Assembly: GCA_965243615.1 (NCBI GenBank)
Contig: CBDEVO010000003.1
Coordinates: 310,001-374,000, forward strand
Direction of reading: 5' to 3'
From: JAJEEA01 sp965243615
GTDB taxonomy: Bacteria; Acidobacteriota; Vicinamibacteria; Vicinamibacterales; UBA8438
Length of the DNA stretch: 64,000 nucleotides
Shown piece after piece: positions 39,349 through 48,506 of the stretch. The number at the start of each line of letters is the position of its first letter. Position 1 is the first letter of the stretch. The position numbers and the translations under genes are program-made. The notes beneath the pieces were generated by a model that saw only the letters and a program-made list of their open reading frames with translations, had not been told where the DNA came from and ran no database searches.

Positions 39349-42300
39349 CAAGACCCTGCGTGCGCTTGGACTTGTCGTCGTGGCCGTGGTGGCCGCGTTC
39401 GCGCTCGCGGGTCCACGGAACGCCGCGGGGCAGCCGGCCCCCGCCTCGGCGCCGCTCGACCGCGTCCTCGCCTTCCCGGCGCCCGTCGGGGAGGAACGGC
39501 TGGACGTGGACGGCGGGGCGATGGGCGCCTGGCACCGCATCCGCAAGCTGGCCACCACGGCCAGCCTCCTCCACGTCACCGCCCACCCCGACGACGAGCA
39601 TGCCGGCATGCTCACGCTGGCCAGCCGGGGCCGCGGGGTTCGCACCGCCCTCCTCAGCCTGAACCGCGGAGAGGGCGGCGCGAACGCTATCGGCCCGGAG
39701 CTCTTCGACGGCCTCGGCCTGATCAGGACCCGCGAGCTGGTCCTCTCCGGACGCTACTACGGCCTCGACGACCTCTACTTCGGAACGGCGGTCGACTACG
39801 GCTACTCGAAGTCGGTGGACGAGGCCTTCCGAAGCTGGGACCGCGAGGCCCTCCTCGAGGACATGGTGCGGGTCATCCGCCTCAACCGCCCGTTCGTGGT
39901 CGTCGGCCGGTTCCACGGTTCGCGGCGGGACGGGCACGGCCACCACCACGCGGTGGGCCTGCTGACGCCGGAAGCGGTGGCGGCCGCGGCCGACCCCGCC
40001 CGCTTTCCGGGCCAGATCACCGAGGAGGGGCTGCGGCCGTGGCGGGTCCTGCGCACGTTCAGGGGCGGGGTGCGGGCCGGCGAGCCGCTCCACGTGGAGG
40101 TGGACGCCACCGGGTCCAGCCCGTGGCTGGGCGACACCTGGCAGCGCTGGGCCAGCCGGGGGCTCGGCCTGCAGCGTTCCCAGACCGCGGGGCGCGTGCG
40201 CACGGGGGGCGGGCGCTACCTCTACGAGCGGCTCGACCGGATGGCCGGAGGTGACGCCGGCGCGGGAGAGGACGTCAGCGCGGGAGAGGACATCGGCGCC
40301 GGAGAGGACGCCGGCGCGGGGGAGGACGCTGGCGCGGAAGAGGATGCCAGCGCGGGAGAAGACGCCGGCGCAGGAGAGGTTGCGGCCTCGTTCTTCGCCG
40401 ACCTGGATACGAGCCTGGCGGGACTGCCCGCGCTGCTGGGCGAGGCGGCGCCCCGGGCGGGCCCGCTCCTCGACGAGTTGCAACGGTCGATCGCCGCTGT
40501 CGCCGAGGCGTTCGATTTTCGCGCGCCCGGGCGCTCGATTCCGGGCTTGGCCCGGGGCCTCGGACTTCTGCGCTCCGCGATCGCGGCCTCGGACGCGGCC
40601 CCCGAGACCCGCTTCCACCTGCGGCTGAAGGAACGCCAGCTCGAAGACGCCATCCTGGCCGCGAGCGGGGTGCGGGTCGTCGCCGCGCTGGAGGGACCCG
40701 CGCGCCGCGCGGTGCTCGTCCCGGGGGAGTCCGCGACCGTGCGGGTTGCGGTCGAGACCCCGGGAAACGGGAGTGTCGTGGCGGTCGAGACCCCGGGAAA
40801 CGGGAATGTCGCGGCGGTCGAGACGCCGGGAAACGGGAATGTTGTGGCGGTCGAGACCCCGGTAAACGAGGATGTCACCGTGGAGGCGGTACGGGTGGCG
40901 AGCCGCGGCGGCGACGTGCTGGCCCGGACCGCGGACGTGCCGCGAGCTCCTCGGCGCTCCGTCGCGACACTGCAGATACGAATCCCGCGAGACGGGCGAG
41001 ACGGCGCGGCCGCCGCGCCGTACTTCGAACGCGACGGCTTGGCGGAGAACCACTACCGGATCTCCGATTCCACGGACCTCCACCTCTCGTGGCGCCGGCC
41101 GGCCCTCTCGGCGGGGGTCGAGCTGTCGGTGGCCGGACACGTCTTTGAGCGCACCGTCCCGGTCACCGCCCAGATCCCGCGTCTGCCGTACGGCTCGGTG
41201 ACGCGCGAGGTGGCAGTGCTGCCGGCGCTGTCCGTCTCGGTCGAACCCGCGGTCCGGATCGTCCCGGTCGCGGGAGAGCCGGCGGAAGGCCGCGATCCGG
41301 GGACCGCGGGCGCGGGCGCGGGCGGGGAGCCCGTCGCTACCCCGCCGGCGCAGGCGCGGGTGCGCAACAAGGCGGGTGGGGAGCCCGTCGCTACTCCGCC
41401 GGCGCAGGTGCGGGTGCGCGACAACGCCGGCGGGGAGCCCGTCGCTTCCGCGGCGGCGCGGGTGCGGGTGCGCACCAGCGCGAGCGCCGGCCCTCTCGCG
41501 GCGACGATCCGCCTCGAGCTGCCCGACGGGTGGACCGCGACCCCCGAGACCGTGCGCCACGAGTTCCGGAACCGGGGAGAGACGGCGGAAGCCTCCTTCA
41601 CCGTGACGCCGCCGGCGGGGTGGCGGGGCACCGCCCGGGTCCGGGCCGTGGCCCGCGCCGGGGGCACGGCCTATCGCGCGGGGTACCGGACGATCGAGCA
41701 TCGCGACCTGCCGCTCGCGCGGCTCTGGCGGCCGGCCCACACCGCCGTGCGGTCCGTGCCCGTCGCCCGCCTCGACGGGATCCGCGTCGGCTATGTCATG
41801 GGGGTCGGCGACGAGGTCCCCGCCGGGATGGAGGCGCTCGGCGCCACCGTCGAGCTGCTCGACGAAGCCGCCCTCGCCGCCCTGGCCCGCCAATCGTCGC
41901 CTGACGGCTCCGCTCGGCCCCCAACCGATTCTGCAGGGGCCCGCGCCGTTCCACAGCGCGAACTCCCGGCGGCAGGTGCGGGCGCCGACGCCGGCGCGGA
42001 ACCCCGGTTCGACGCGATCGTGCTCGGCACCCGGGCCTACGCGGTCCGGCCCGACCTGCTCGAGCACAACCGGGGCCTCCTGGAATACGCACGGCGCGGA
42101 GGCAACCTGATCGTGCTCTACCAGACGCAGGAGTACGTGCCGTCCGCGATGGCGCCCTACCCCGCTTCCCTTCCGAGGAGCGCGGAGGAAGTGTCGGAGG
42201 AGGATGCGCCCGTACGCCTCCTCGTTCCCGATCATCCCGTGCTGACCGTGCCGAACCGCATTACGAGAGCCGATTTCGACGGCTGGATCGAGCAGCGGGG

Positions 42301-42517
42301 ATCGAAGTTCTTCACCGACTGGGACCCCGCCTACACCCCGCTGGTGGAGACCCACGACCGGGGCCAAGCCCCCCAGGAGGGCGTGTGGCTCACCGCCCCC
42401 GTGGGTGACGGACGCTTCACGTACCTGGCCCTCGCCCTCCACCGGCAGCTCCCCTACGGCGTCCCCGGGGCGTACCGCATTCTGTCGAATGTTCTTTCTC
42501 GATCCGCATGGCGCTGA
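39335..42517 (+). CDS. Large exported PIG-L family deacetylase with internal repeat expansions
   Basis: 1060 residues. Signal peptide (LRALGLVVVAVVAAFALAGP), then the PIG-L/LmbE zinc deacetylase domain with AHPDDEHAG and a distal GHGHHHAVG His cluster. A long middle region and a C-terminal glutamine-amidotransferase-like domain follow (FDAIVLGTRAYAVRPDLLEH, GGNLIVLYQTQEYVPS). The family removes acetyl groups from GlcNAc-type sugars. Three separate tandem repeats interrupt it (entries below). The start is GTG 39335, with GGAGG nine bases upstream. It overlaps the symporter gene by ten bases, giving an operon with transport and GH4 hydrolysis. Confidence 0.85.
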   Translation: MRTVGKTLRALGLVVVAVVAAFALAGPRNAAGQPAPASAPLDRVLAFPAPVGEERLDVDGGAMGAWHRIRKLATTASLLHVTAHPDDEHAGMLTLASRGRGVRTALLSLNRGEGGANAIGPELFDGLGLIRTRELVLSGRYYGLDDLYFGTAVDYGYSKSVDEAFRSWDREALLEDMVRVIRLNRPFVVVGRFHGSRRDGHGHHHAVGLLTPEAVAAAADPARFPGQITEEGLRPWRVLRTFRGGVRAGEPLHVEVDATGSSPWLGDTWQRWASRGLGLQRSQTAGRVRTGGGRYLYERLDRMAGGDAGAGEDVSAGEDIGAGEDAGAGEDAGAEEDASAGEDAGAGEVAASFFADLDTSLAGLPALLGEAAPRAGPLLDELQRSIAAVAEAFDFRAPGRSIPGLARGLGLLRSAIAASDAAPETRFHLRLKERQLEDAILAASGVRVVAALEGPARRAVLVPGESATVRVAVETPGNGSVVAVETPGNGNVAAVETPGNGNVVAVETPVNEDVTVEAVRVASRGGDVLARTADVPRAPRRSVATLQIRIPRDGRDGAAAAPYFERDGLAENHYRISDSTDLHLSWRRPALSAGVELSVAGHVFERTVPVTAQIPRLPYGSVTREVAVLPALSVSVEPAVRIVPVAGEPAEGRDPGTAGAGAGGEPVATPPAQARVRNKAGGEPVATPPAQVRVRDNAGGEPVASAAARVRVRTSASAGPLAATIRLELPDGWTATPETVRHEFRNRGETAEASFTVTPPAGWRGTARVRAVARAGGTAYRAGYRTIEHRDLPLARLWRPAHTAVRSVPVARLDGIRVGYVMGVGDEVPAGMEALGATVELLDEAALAALARQSSPDGSARPPTDSAGARAVPQRELPAAGAGADAGAEPRFDAIVLGTRAYAVRPDLLEHNRGLLEYARRGGNLIVLYQTQEYVPSAMAPYPASLPRSAEEVSEEDAPVRLLVPDHPVLTVPNRITRADFDGWIEQRGSKFFTDWDPAYTPLVETHDRGQAPQEGVWLTAPVGDGRFTYLALALHRQLPYGVPGAYRILSNVLSRSAWR
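40253..40378 (+). repeat. Seven 18-base tandem repeats inside the PIG-L gene
   Basis: Exactly seven in-frame 18-base units encode (D-A/V/I-G/S-A-G/E-E) six-residue repeats such as DAGAGE. The result is a flexible acidic linker between the deacetylase domain and the middle region. Confidence 0.9.
40745..40876 (+). repeat. Four 33-base tandem repeats inside the PIG-L gene
   Basis: Four in-frame 11-residue units of the form VAVETPGNGNV. The units differ by only a few bases, which shows recent expansion. They sit at the start of a beta-rich stretch. Confidence 0.9.
41321..41482 (+). repeat. Three 54-base tandem repeats inside the PIG-L gene
   Basis: Three in-frame 18-residue units of the form GGEPVATPPAQVRVRDNA. 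This is the third independent expansion in the same gene. Confidence 0.9.
41886..41922 (-). repeat. Dispersed repeat copy inside the PIG-L coding sequence
   Basis: CCCGCCAATCGTCGCC followed by GGCTCCGCTCGGCCC matches the core of the intergenic repeats at 29559 and 51134. It falls in a low-complexity part of the protein (RQSSPDGSARPPTDSAG), as if the repeat had entered the gene in frame. Confidence 0.4.
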
Positions 42518-44310
42518 CGCCGCTCGACTGGATCGTGGTCGGCCTCTACGGGGCCGTCGTCCTCGCGATCGGCTTCGGACTCGCCCGGCGCGCCGGCGCC
42601 AGCGTCGAGGACTACTTCGTGGCCGGCCGTTCGCTGCCCTGGTGGCTGGCCGGCACCTCCATCGCGGCCACCTGGTTCGCGACCGACGCCCCCCTCGTCA
42701 CCGCCGCCCTCGTGCGCCGGCAGGGCGTGTACGGCAACTGGCTGTGGTGGTACGAGGCGGCCGGCATCCTCATGCTCACCTTCTTCTACGCGCGCCTGTG
42801 GCGGCGGGCGGGCGTGCTCACCGACGCCGAGGTCATCGAGCTCCGCTACGGGGGCGCGCCCGCGCGGTGGCTGCGCTGCGTCTCCGCGGTGTACCAGGGG
42901 CTGCTGAAGAATGCCGTCGTCATGGGCTGGGTCATGCTGGCGATGGTGAAGTTCAGCGACGTCCTGCTGGGCTGGGACCCGGCCGTCACCCTCGCCGTCT
43001 GCGTCGGGCTGGCGCTGGCCTACACCGTGGCGTCGGGGCTCTGGGGCGTGGTGGTGACCGACCTCCTCCAGTTCGTGACCGGCATGCTGGGGGCGACGAC
43101 GCTCGCGGGCATCGTGCTCTTCCGCTTCGGGGGGCCCTCGGCCATGGCCGACGCCGTCCGGGAGGCCCCCGGGGCGCCGCCGGGCGCCCTCGATCTCGTG
43201 CCCGGCCCCGCCAACGCCTCGTCGCTCGAGATCGTCTCCTTCCTCTGCCTGATCCTGGTTCTGTGGCTGAGAAGCGGGCAGGGAGACGGCTACGTGGCGC
43301 AGCGCCTGTTCGCGACGCGCGACGAGCGGCAGGCCGTGAAGGCGTCGCTCTGGTTCGCCTTCGCCGGCACGGTGCTGCTCACGTGGCCGTGGATCGTGGT
43401 GGGGCTGGGCTCGCTGCTCGTCTTCCCCCCCTCGGCCATGGACCCGGCGCTGGCCGCCGACCCCGAGCTCGCCTACCCGATGATGATCCGCGAGCTCATG
43501 CCGGCCGGGCTCGGGGGGCTGATGGTCGCCACGTTCCTCGCCGCGTTCATGAGCACCATGGACACGCACCTCTGCTGGGGGGCGTCGTACATGGTGAACG
43601 ACGTCTATCGCCGCTTCCTGAGACGGGACGGCTCGGAGCGGCACTACGTCGCGGCCTCCCGGGTCGCGGTGGTGCTGCTGGCCGCGGTCGCGGCGGGCGT
43701 CGCCTGGCAGATGGACTCGATACAGCGGGGCTGGATCTACATCATCGAGCTCACGGCGGGGGTGGCCCTCGTCTGGCTGCTCCGCTGGTACTGGTGGCGG
43801 GTCAACGCGTGGGCGGAGATCGCGGCCATGGCCGGCTCGGTGCTCCTGGCCAACGGGAGGGTCCTGCTGGCCGCGATCGAGCCGGTCCTGCCCGCCTCGG
43901 TGATGCGCGCCGCCGACGGCTTCTACGCGCCGGAGATGGACCTCGTCCGCGCCGTGGTCATCCTGCTCGCCTGCACCGCGCTGTGGCTGACCGTCGTGCT
44001 CGCCACACGCCCCGAGGCCGACGACGTGCTCGACCGCTTCTACCGGCGGCTGTACCCGGGCGGCTGGTGGGGCCGCGTGGCCGAGCGCACGGGGGTGGCC
44101 TCGACCGACCCGCCCGCGAGCCGCATGTGGCCGGGCTTCCTGCTCGGCGCGCTGTTCGTCTATGCGAGCCTCCTCGGTGTGGGGTACGTGCTCACCGGCC
44201 GTGCCGGCCTGGGCGCGCTGCTGCTCCTGGTGTCCCTCGGCGCGGGGGCGGTCACCATCCGGATCGCGCACGCCGACACGCCCTCGGCGCCGGCACGACC
44301 GGCTCGATGA
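42508..44310 (+). CDS. Sodium:solute symporter (SSS family)
   Basis: 600-residue membrane transporter with about 14 helices. The start is LTPLDWIVVGLYGAVVLAIG; SSS marks include EDYFVAGRSLPWWLAGTSIA, ATWFATDAPL, RSGQGDGYVAQRLFATRDER and LMVATFLAAFMSTMDTHLCW. It uses the Na+ gradient to import a small organic solute. Between a sugar deacetylase and a GH4 glycosidase, a sugar or sugar derivative is likely (inference). It overlaps both neighbours (ten bases upstream, ATGA downstream). Confidence 0.9.
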   Translation: MALTPLDWIVVGLYGAVVLAIGFGLARRAGASVEDYFVAGRSLPWWLAGTSIAATWFATDAPLVTAALVRRQGVYGNWLWWYEAAGILMLTFFYARLWRRAGVLTDAEVIELRYGGAPARWLRCVSAVYQGLLKNAVVMGWVMLAMVKFSDVLLGWDPAVTLAVCVGLALAYTVASGLWGVVVTDLLQFVTGMLGATTLAGIVLFRFGGPSAMADAVREAPGAPPGALDLVPGPANASSLEIVSFLCLILVLWLRSGQGDGYVAQRLFATRDERQAVKASLWFAFAGTVLLTWPWIVVGLGSLLVFPPSAMDPALAADPELAYPMMIRELMPAGLGGLMVATFLAAFMSTMDTHLCWGASYMVNDVYRRFLRRDGSERHYVAASRVAVVLLAAVAAGVAWQMDSIQRGWIYIIELTAGVALVWLLRWYWWRVNAWAEIAAMAGSVLLANGRVLLAAIEPVLPASVMRAADGFYAPEMDLVRAVVILLACTALWLTVVLATRPEADDVLDRFYRRLYPGGWWGRVAERTGVASTDPPASRMWPGFLLGALFVYASLLGVGYVLTGRAGLGALLLLVSLGAGAVTIRIAHADTPSAPARPAR

Positions 44311-44327
44311 ATCGGAGGAACGGCGTC

Positions 44328-45716
44328 ATGACCGACCGCCTCAAGATCGTCCTCGTCGGGGCCGGAAGCCGCGAGTTCGGGCCCGCCTCCATCCGCGACC
44401 TCCTGCTCAGCGATGCACTCTGCGACCACGGCCTGAGCATCGTCCTCGTCGACATCGATCCGTCCGAGCTGCCCCGCATCCTGGCGTACGCCGAGTCGGT
44501 CGCAAATCGGCTCGGTCGGCGAGTCCTGGTCTCCGCGACGACCGATCTCGACCGGGCGCTCCCCGGCGCCCAAGCGGTGGTGACGGCCATCGAGCTCCGC
44601 CGCTACTTCTACTGGGCGCAGGACTTCCACGTCCCCCGCCGCTTCGGCTCGCGGCAGATCTACGGAGAGAACGGCGGTCCGGGCGGCCTCTTTCACGCGC
44701 TCCGCAACATGAAGGCGGCGCTGGACGTGGCGCGGGCGATGGAGGCGCACTGCCCCGAAGCCTGGCTCCTCAACTACACGAACCCGCTCACCAAGCTGTG
44801 CGAGGCCCAGAGCCGGCTCTCCTCGATACGCGTCGTCGGGCTCTGCCACGGCGTCTTCGACGGCATGCGGCAGATGGCCCACCTGCTGGACCTTCCGGTC
44901 GACCGGCTCGACGCCCGTGCGAGCGGGCTCAACCACTTCGCCTGGTTCGAGTCCGTGCGCGACCGGGAAACCGGCGAAGACCTCTACCCGAGGCTCAAGC
45001 GCCGCGAGCGCGAGGCCCACTGGCTGCACGACTGGGACGAGATCGCGCTGAGCCGCATCTTGTTCCGGGTGTTCGATCGCTATCCGAGCCCGGGCGCGAA
45101 CCACATCGGCGAGTACCTGGGATGGGCGCAGGAGTTCCTGGGCAGCAGCCCCCTCCAGTTCTTCTACGACCCCGTGGAGGGTGCACCTTGGGAGACGGGG
45201 GACACGCCGACCTGGATCTACAACCTGGCGGACCACCCCACGGACGTGCCCGCGTTCCCCCCGTCGCCTCTCAGCCGGCTGCGAGGCGACGGGGGGAACG
45301 ACACGGACGGGCCCGACCCGGACGGGGATCTCGCTCCCTCCGGCGAGCTGGCGGTCCCCCTCCTCGAAGGGGTGCTGTGCGGCATCGACACCGCCCTCGC
45401 CGCGGTCAACGTGCCGAACGCCGGCTACGTGCCCGGCCTGCCCGAGGCCGCCGTCGTCGAGGTTCCCGCCCGTGCCGACGCGAGCGGCCTGCACCCCGCG
45501 AGCATGCCGTCGCTCCCGGAAGGCATCCTCGGGCTCTTGAGGACCCAGACCAGCATCAACCGGCTGCTCGTCGACGCGTTCGCGAGCGGCTCCCGCCGAA
45601 CCCTGCTCCAGGCGCTGCTGCTGGACCCGACCACGCACTCGTACCGGGCGGCGGTTCACACCATCGACGAGATGTTCCGTCTCCAGCCGGACGTCCTGCC
45701 CCACATGGAGTGGTAG
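44328..45716 (+). CDS. Family 4 glycoside hydrolase (alpha-galactosidase/6-phospho-glucosidase type)
   Basis: 462 residues. GH4 enzymes cleave glycosides by an NAD+- and Mn2+-dependent redox-elimination. Visible: nucleotide-binding VLVGAGSREFGPASIRDLLL, the NYTNPLTKLCEAQ loop, metal-ligand Cys and His in VGLCHGVF, SGLNHFAWFE and GANHIGEYLGW. A Gly/Asp-rich insert (LRGDGGNDTDGPDPDGD) interrupts the C-terminal part. ATG 44328 has GGAGG ten bases upstream; ATG 44307 overlaps the symporter stop and is the alternative. A decayed copy of its C-terminal portion lies 1.2 kb downstream. Confidence 0.86.
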   Translation: MTDRLKIVLVGAGSREFGPASIRDLLLSDALCDHGLSIVLVDIDPSELPRILAYAESVANRLGRRVLVSATTDLDRALPGAQAVVTAIELRRYFYWAQDFHVPRRFGSRQIYGENGGPGGLFHALRNMKAALDVARAMEAHCPEAWLLNYTNPLTKLCEAQSRLSSIRVVGLCHGVFDGMRQMAHLLDLPVDRLDARASGLNHFAWFESVRDRETGEDLYPRLKRREREAHWLHDWDEIALSRILFRVFDRYPSPGANHIGEYLGWAQEFLGSSPLQFFYDPVEGAPWETGDTPTWIYNLADHPTDVPAFPPSPLSRLRGDGGNDTDGPDPDGDLAPSGELAVPLLEGVLCGIDTALAAVNVPNAGYVPGLPEAAVVEVPARADASGLHPASMPSLPEGILGLLRTQTSINRLLVDAFASGSRRTLLQALLLDPTTHSYRAAVHTIDEMFRLQPDVLPHMEW

Positions 45717-46045
45717 CGGGGTGGGAGTAGCGCAGAACCCGCCAGGCCGAACCGACCCCGACGAACCTCCTCGGCGTGGTACCGCCGCCCGACCGCACCG
45801 CAACGCCGCCGGAGTGGGCGCGGTGGGGATTCGGCATCGACGACGTAACGGCCGGGGACGGCCCCGTCATGAAGGGAATCACCGACGCCGTCGACCCCGA
45901 CCACCCCGACCGGTCCGATTCCTGCGAGCGGAACGGGAAGCTCATCGTCCATCACGGCTGGGCCGACGCCTCTGGTCCTGCCGCAACCGACGGTCGCGCA
46001 CTACCACGACGTGAGGAGCTGGTGCCTGCAGGTGCCGCCTGCGCT
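45717..46045. other. Region between GH4 and the small membrane protein
   Basis: 329 bases without an intact gene. Most of it is the tannase-like remnant listed next. Confidence 0.5.
45764..46030 (+). pseudogene. Decayed fragment of a tannase/feruloyl-esterase gene
   Basis: The plus strand encodes PPDRTATPPEWARWGFGIDD, VTAGDGPVMKGITDAVDPDH and NGKLIVHHGWADA. These are near-identical to PPDRGGTPPEWAWWEFDIDD, VTAGKGDVMKAITDAVDPDL and GGKLIVYHGWADA of the intact tannase at 52.7-54.3 kb. A frameshift follows WADA (VPQPTV is readable in the next frame). Only about 90 codons, with the catalytic Asp, remain. Confidence 0.8.
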
Positions 46046-46516
46046 CTACGAACCACCGGAAAGGGCAATTGGTGCGGCTACCATCAACATCAAATAGTAG
46101 CCGAGCAGCTTACGCGACAGGACGAGGCGTTGCCAGATTGGTGCGCGCTCAGACGGAGAACTGTCGTCCATGCAGAAATCGACGCGCGTGGTATCAGACG
46201 ACCGCACGTGATCATAAAGCACGCCGAGTCGGAGTTCCTTCCGGACGGCTTCGCCGTCAAGCGCCCAGTGGACCAGCGTGGACAGAATGGCGACCAGAAT
46301 AACTCCGTGCGGGTCCAGCTCCGGTGCTATCAAGAGGCCGACCATGACAGCGAGGCTCGAAGTCTTGAGCCTCGCCGATTCGGACGCATGGCGACGGATC
46401 TCCGTCTGCAGGAACTCAAGATGCTTGAGCTTCCGTTCGTGCTGCATGCGCTCGTCCGCATCGGGCTCGCGCGGTGCGCCCCCATTTCCCGCGTCCTGCT
46501 CATCTGGCTTTGACAT
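46046..46516 (-). CDS. Small two-helix membrane protein of unknown function
   Basis: 156 residues. A charged helix (KLKHLEFLQTEIRRHASESA) leads into two close membrane helices (SSLAVMVGLLIA, VILVAILSTLVHWAL), then DGEAVRKELRLGVLYDHVRS, then a last hydrophobic segment (LLGYYLMLMVAAPIAL). The layout HLEFLQ..I.R.A..S..LK, two helices, LYDHVR, DF.MD matches a family of small membrane proteins I recall from accessory regions. Lower GC than neighbours suggests transfer. It is inserted between two decayed fragments. Function is unknown. Confidence 0.65.
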   Translation of the reverse strand: MSKPDEQDAGNGGAPREPDADERMQHERKLKHLEFLQTEIRRHASESARLKTSSLAVMVGLLIAPELDPHGVILVAILSTLVHWALDGEAVRKELRLGVLYDHVRSSDTTRVDFCMDDSSPSERAPIWQRLVLSRKLLGYYLMLMVAAPIALSGGS

Positions 46517-47117
46517 GATGATGAACGTAAGCACACAACAGGCGGAAAGGCATTGACTTCCGTCAATCCAGGGGCGCCACGTCTTGCGATCATGTCCGCT
46601 GGCGCTCTGGATTGGTCCACGACCCCGTGGGCAGGATGCGCCCTGGGGAGACGGGGAACCCGCCTACCCGGATCTCCAACCCGGCGGACGACCCCACCGA
46701 CGTGCCCGCGTTCCCGGCGCGCCCCTCGGCCCGCTACGAGCAACGACGCGCGGACCCTGCCCGAACGGGGAACTCACTCCCTCCGGTGAGCTCGCGGGCC
46801 GCTCTCCTCGAAGGGGTGCTGTGCGGGATCGATACCTCCCTCGCCGCCGTCAACGTGCCGAAAGCGGGCTACGATGAGCGCCGCAAGGGCAATCAGACGG
46901 CATCCTCGGGGAGGCCGGGCACGTGGGACAACCAGCCACCCTGAACGTCGTGAATCTGGATCGAACACCGCGACCGTCAGTTCAAACTGGAGGCGCACTA
47001 ACCCCACAAAGTGCACGCCTCAGCCTCAACGTCGGCCAGACCACCCCGCAGCGCACACTGTCGGCTGGCGCTCAGCGCGCCGTCGCGGTCTCGAAGCGCT
47101 CGACCGACGGTTGCGCG
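46517..47117. other. Decayed region with no intact gene
   Basis: 601 bases. It holds the GH4-like remnant (46612-46885). To its right, up to the aminotransferase stop, only frames without recognisable products are seen, including a short tail reading EHRDRQFKLEAH that ends near 47000. Confidence 0.5.
46612..46885 (+). pseudogene. Decayed copy of the GH4 C-terminal region
   Basis: The plus strand reads DPTDVPAFPARPSARYE, then LLEGVLCGIDTSLAAVNVPK and AGY. This parallels HPTDVPAFPPSPLSRL and LLEGVLCGIDTALAAVNVPN AGY of the GH4 gene (45225-45430). The intervening Asp-rich insert is replaced by frameshifted sequence. It is a duplicate of about 270 bases that lost its context. Confidence 0.8.
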
Positions 47118-48485
47118 CTAGACGTTGCGAACTGCCGCGGCCATCGCCTCGCACGCCTCCCGCAGCACCTGGCGGGAAGAGGCCACGTTCATTCGCATGC
47201 GACCTTCTCCGCCGGCGCCGTAGCTGGAGCCGGGATTCAGATAGACGCCCGACTGGTGGGTCAGCCAGTCCCGGAAGTACTCCTCGGCGGTGCCGCCCTG
47301 CTCCGCGGCCTTCTCTGCGGCGCCGATGCGCTCCATGACCCTGCTGAAGTCCAGGAAGGTCATGAACGTGCCTTCGTTGCGGGTATAGCCCACGTCGGGC
47401 ATGTGCTGCGCGACGAAGCTCTCGACGAAGGTGTGGTTGTCGTCCATGTACGCGTTGGCCTGGTCGAACCACTCCGCGCCGTCGCGATACGCCGCGGTGT
47501 TGGCCACGACGCCCAGCGTGCTGAGCTCCGCGCGGTGGAACTGGTTCACGCGCGCGAGCAGGGTGGGGCTCCTGGAGTAGTAGTAGGCGTTCTTCATCGC
47601 CGCCAGGTTGAAGGTCTTGCTGATGGCGTTGAAGGTCACGCTGTTGTTCACCACCGCCTCGTCCGGCACGCTCGCGAACGGGGTGTACTTGTGCCCGGCG
47701 CGGATGACGTCGGAGTGGATCTCGTCCGCGAGCACGACGACCTCGTGCTCGAGGGCGAGGCGGCCGATGCGGAGCAGCTCGTCCTCGGTCCACACGTTGC
47801 CGGTCGGGTTCTGCGGGTTGCAGACGATCATGGCCCGCACGTCCGCGGTCATCTTCGATTCCAGGTCGTCCCAGTCGATCTCGTAGCGCCCGTTCCGGTA
47901 GAGCATGGGGCTGTCGACGGTGTCCACCCGGGCGGCGCTGGCCATCGAATAGAACCCCGAGTACGCGGGTGTGGTCAGGAGCACCTTGTTCCCGATGGGC
48001 ACGAACGAGCGCAGCGCCGCGATGACGCCCGGGTAGACGCCGTCGGAGATGACGATGGAGGCGGGGTCCAGGTCCAGACCGTGGCGCTCGCCGTTCCACT
48101 TCAGGATGCCGTCTCGAAGGGGTTGGGTGGTGCTCAGGTAGCCCCAGTTGTGATGCTGGATTCTCTCCTGCAGCGCCTCGGTGATGCACGGCGCGCACTC
48201 GAAGTCCATCGAGGCCACGCCCATGCCGTACTTGAACACGCCCTCGGGATACCGGAGGGCCGGAGAGTCCCACCGGGAACAGTCGGTACCGACACGATTG
48301 TAGGGCGTGTCGAAGTCGTACCTGCCGTCCGGCAAGCGCGGGATGCTGGTCGAGCCCGTCGAGCCGCCCGAGCCTTGCGCCGCCGCCGGGCTCGCGCCAC
48401 CGGCCAAGCCGGCGGCACCGGCGATGGCGGTCGCGCCAGCGTTTCTCATGAAGGCTCTTCGATCGAGCCGGACGATGCCTGACAT
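47118..48485 (-). CDS. Tat-exported PatB/MalY-type aminotransferase or C-S lyase
   Basis: 455-residue PLP enzyme. It starts with a twin-arginine signal (RRAFMRNAGATAIAGAAGLA). The fold-type I core shows NPQNPTGNVWTEDELLRIGR, VVVLADEIHSDVIRAGHKYT and the PLP lysine in NAISKTFNLAAMKNAYYY. This set (DEIHSD, SKTFN) is typical of cystathionine beta-lyase/MalY proteins. The start ATG 48485 has GGGAGGGG upstream. Export of a PLP enzyme is uncommon. It lies downstream of a second Tat-exported aminotransferase on the same strand. Confidence 0.85.
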   Translation of the reverse strand: MSGIVRLDRRAFMRNAGATAIAGAAGLAGGASPAAAQGSGGSTGSTSIPRLPDGRYDFDTPYNRVGTDCSRWDSPALRYPEGVFKYGMGVASMDFECAPCITEALQERIQHHNWGYLSTTQPLRDGILKWNGERHGLDLDPASIVISDGVYPGVIAALRSFVPIGNKVLLTTPAYSGFYSMASAARVDTVDSPMLYRNGRYEIDWDDLESKMTADVRAMIVCNPQNPTGNVWTEDELLRIGRLALEHEVVVLADEIHSDVIRAGHKYTPFASVPDEAVVNNSVTFNAISKTFNLAAMKNAYYYSRSPTLLARVNQFHRAELSTLGVVANTAAYRDGAEWFDQANAYMDDNHTFVESFVAQHMPDVGYTRNEGTFMTFLDFSRVMERIGAAEKAAEQGGTAEEYFRDWLTHQSGVYLNPGSSYGAGGEGRMRMNVASSRQVLREACEAMAAAVRNV

Positions 48486-48506
48486 CGTAGTCCCCTCCCG
48501 TCACGT

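Noticed and set aside
40253..40378. Short regular repeats that could suggest a CRISPR array
   Set aside because: The units are contiguous 18-base in-frame codons with no unique spacers, inside the deacetylase gene.
46774..47016. 80-codon minus-strand frame and the plus-strand tail EHRDRQFKLEAH near 47000
   Set aside because: Too short, without a start signal or match; it overlaps the GH4-like remnant.
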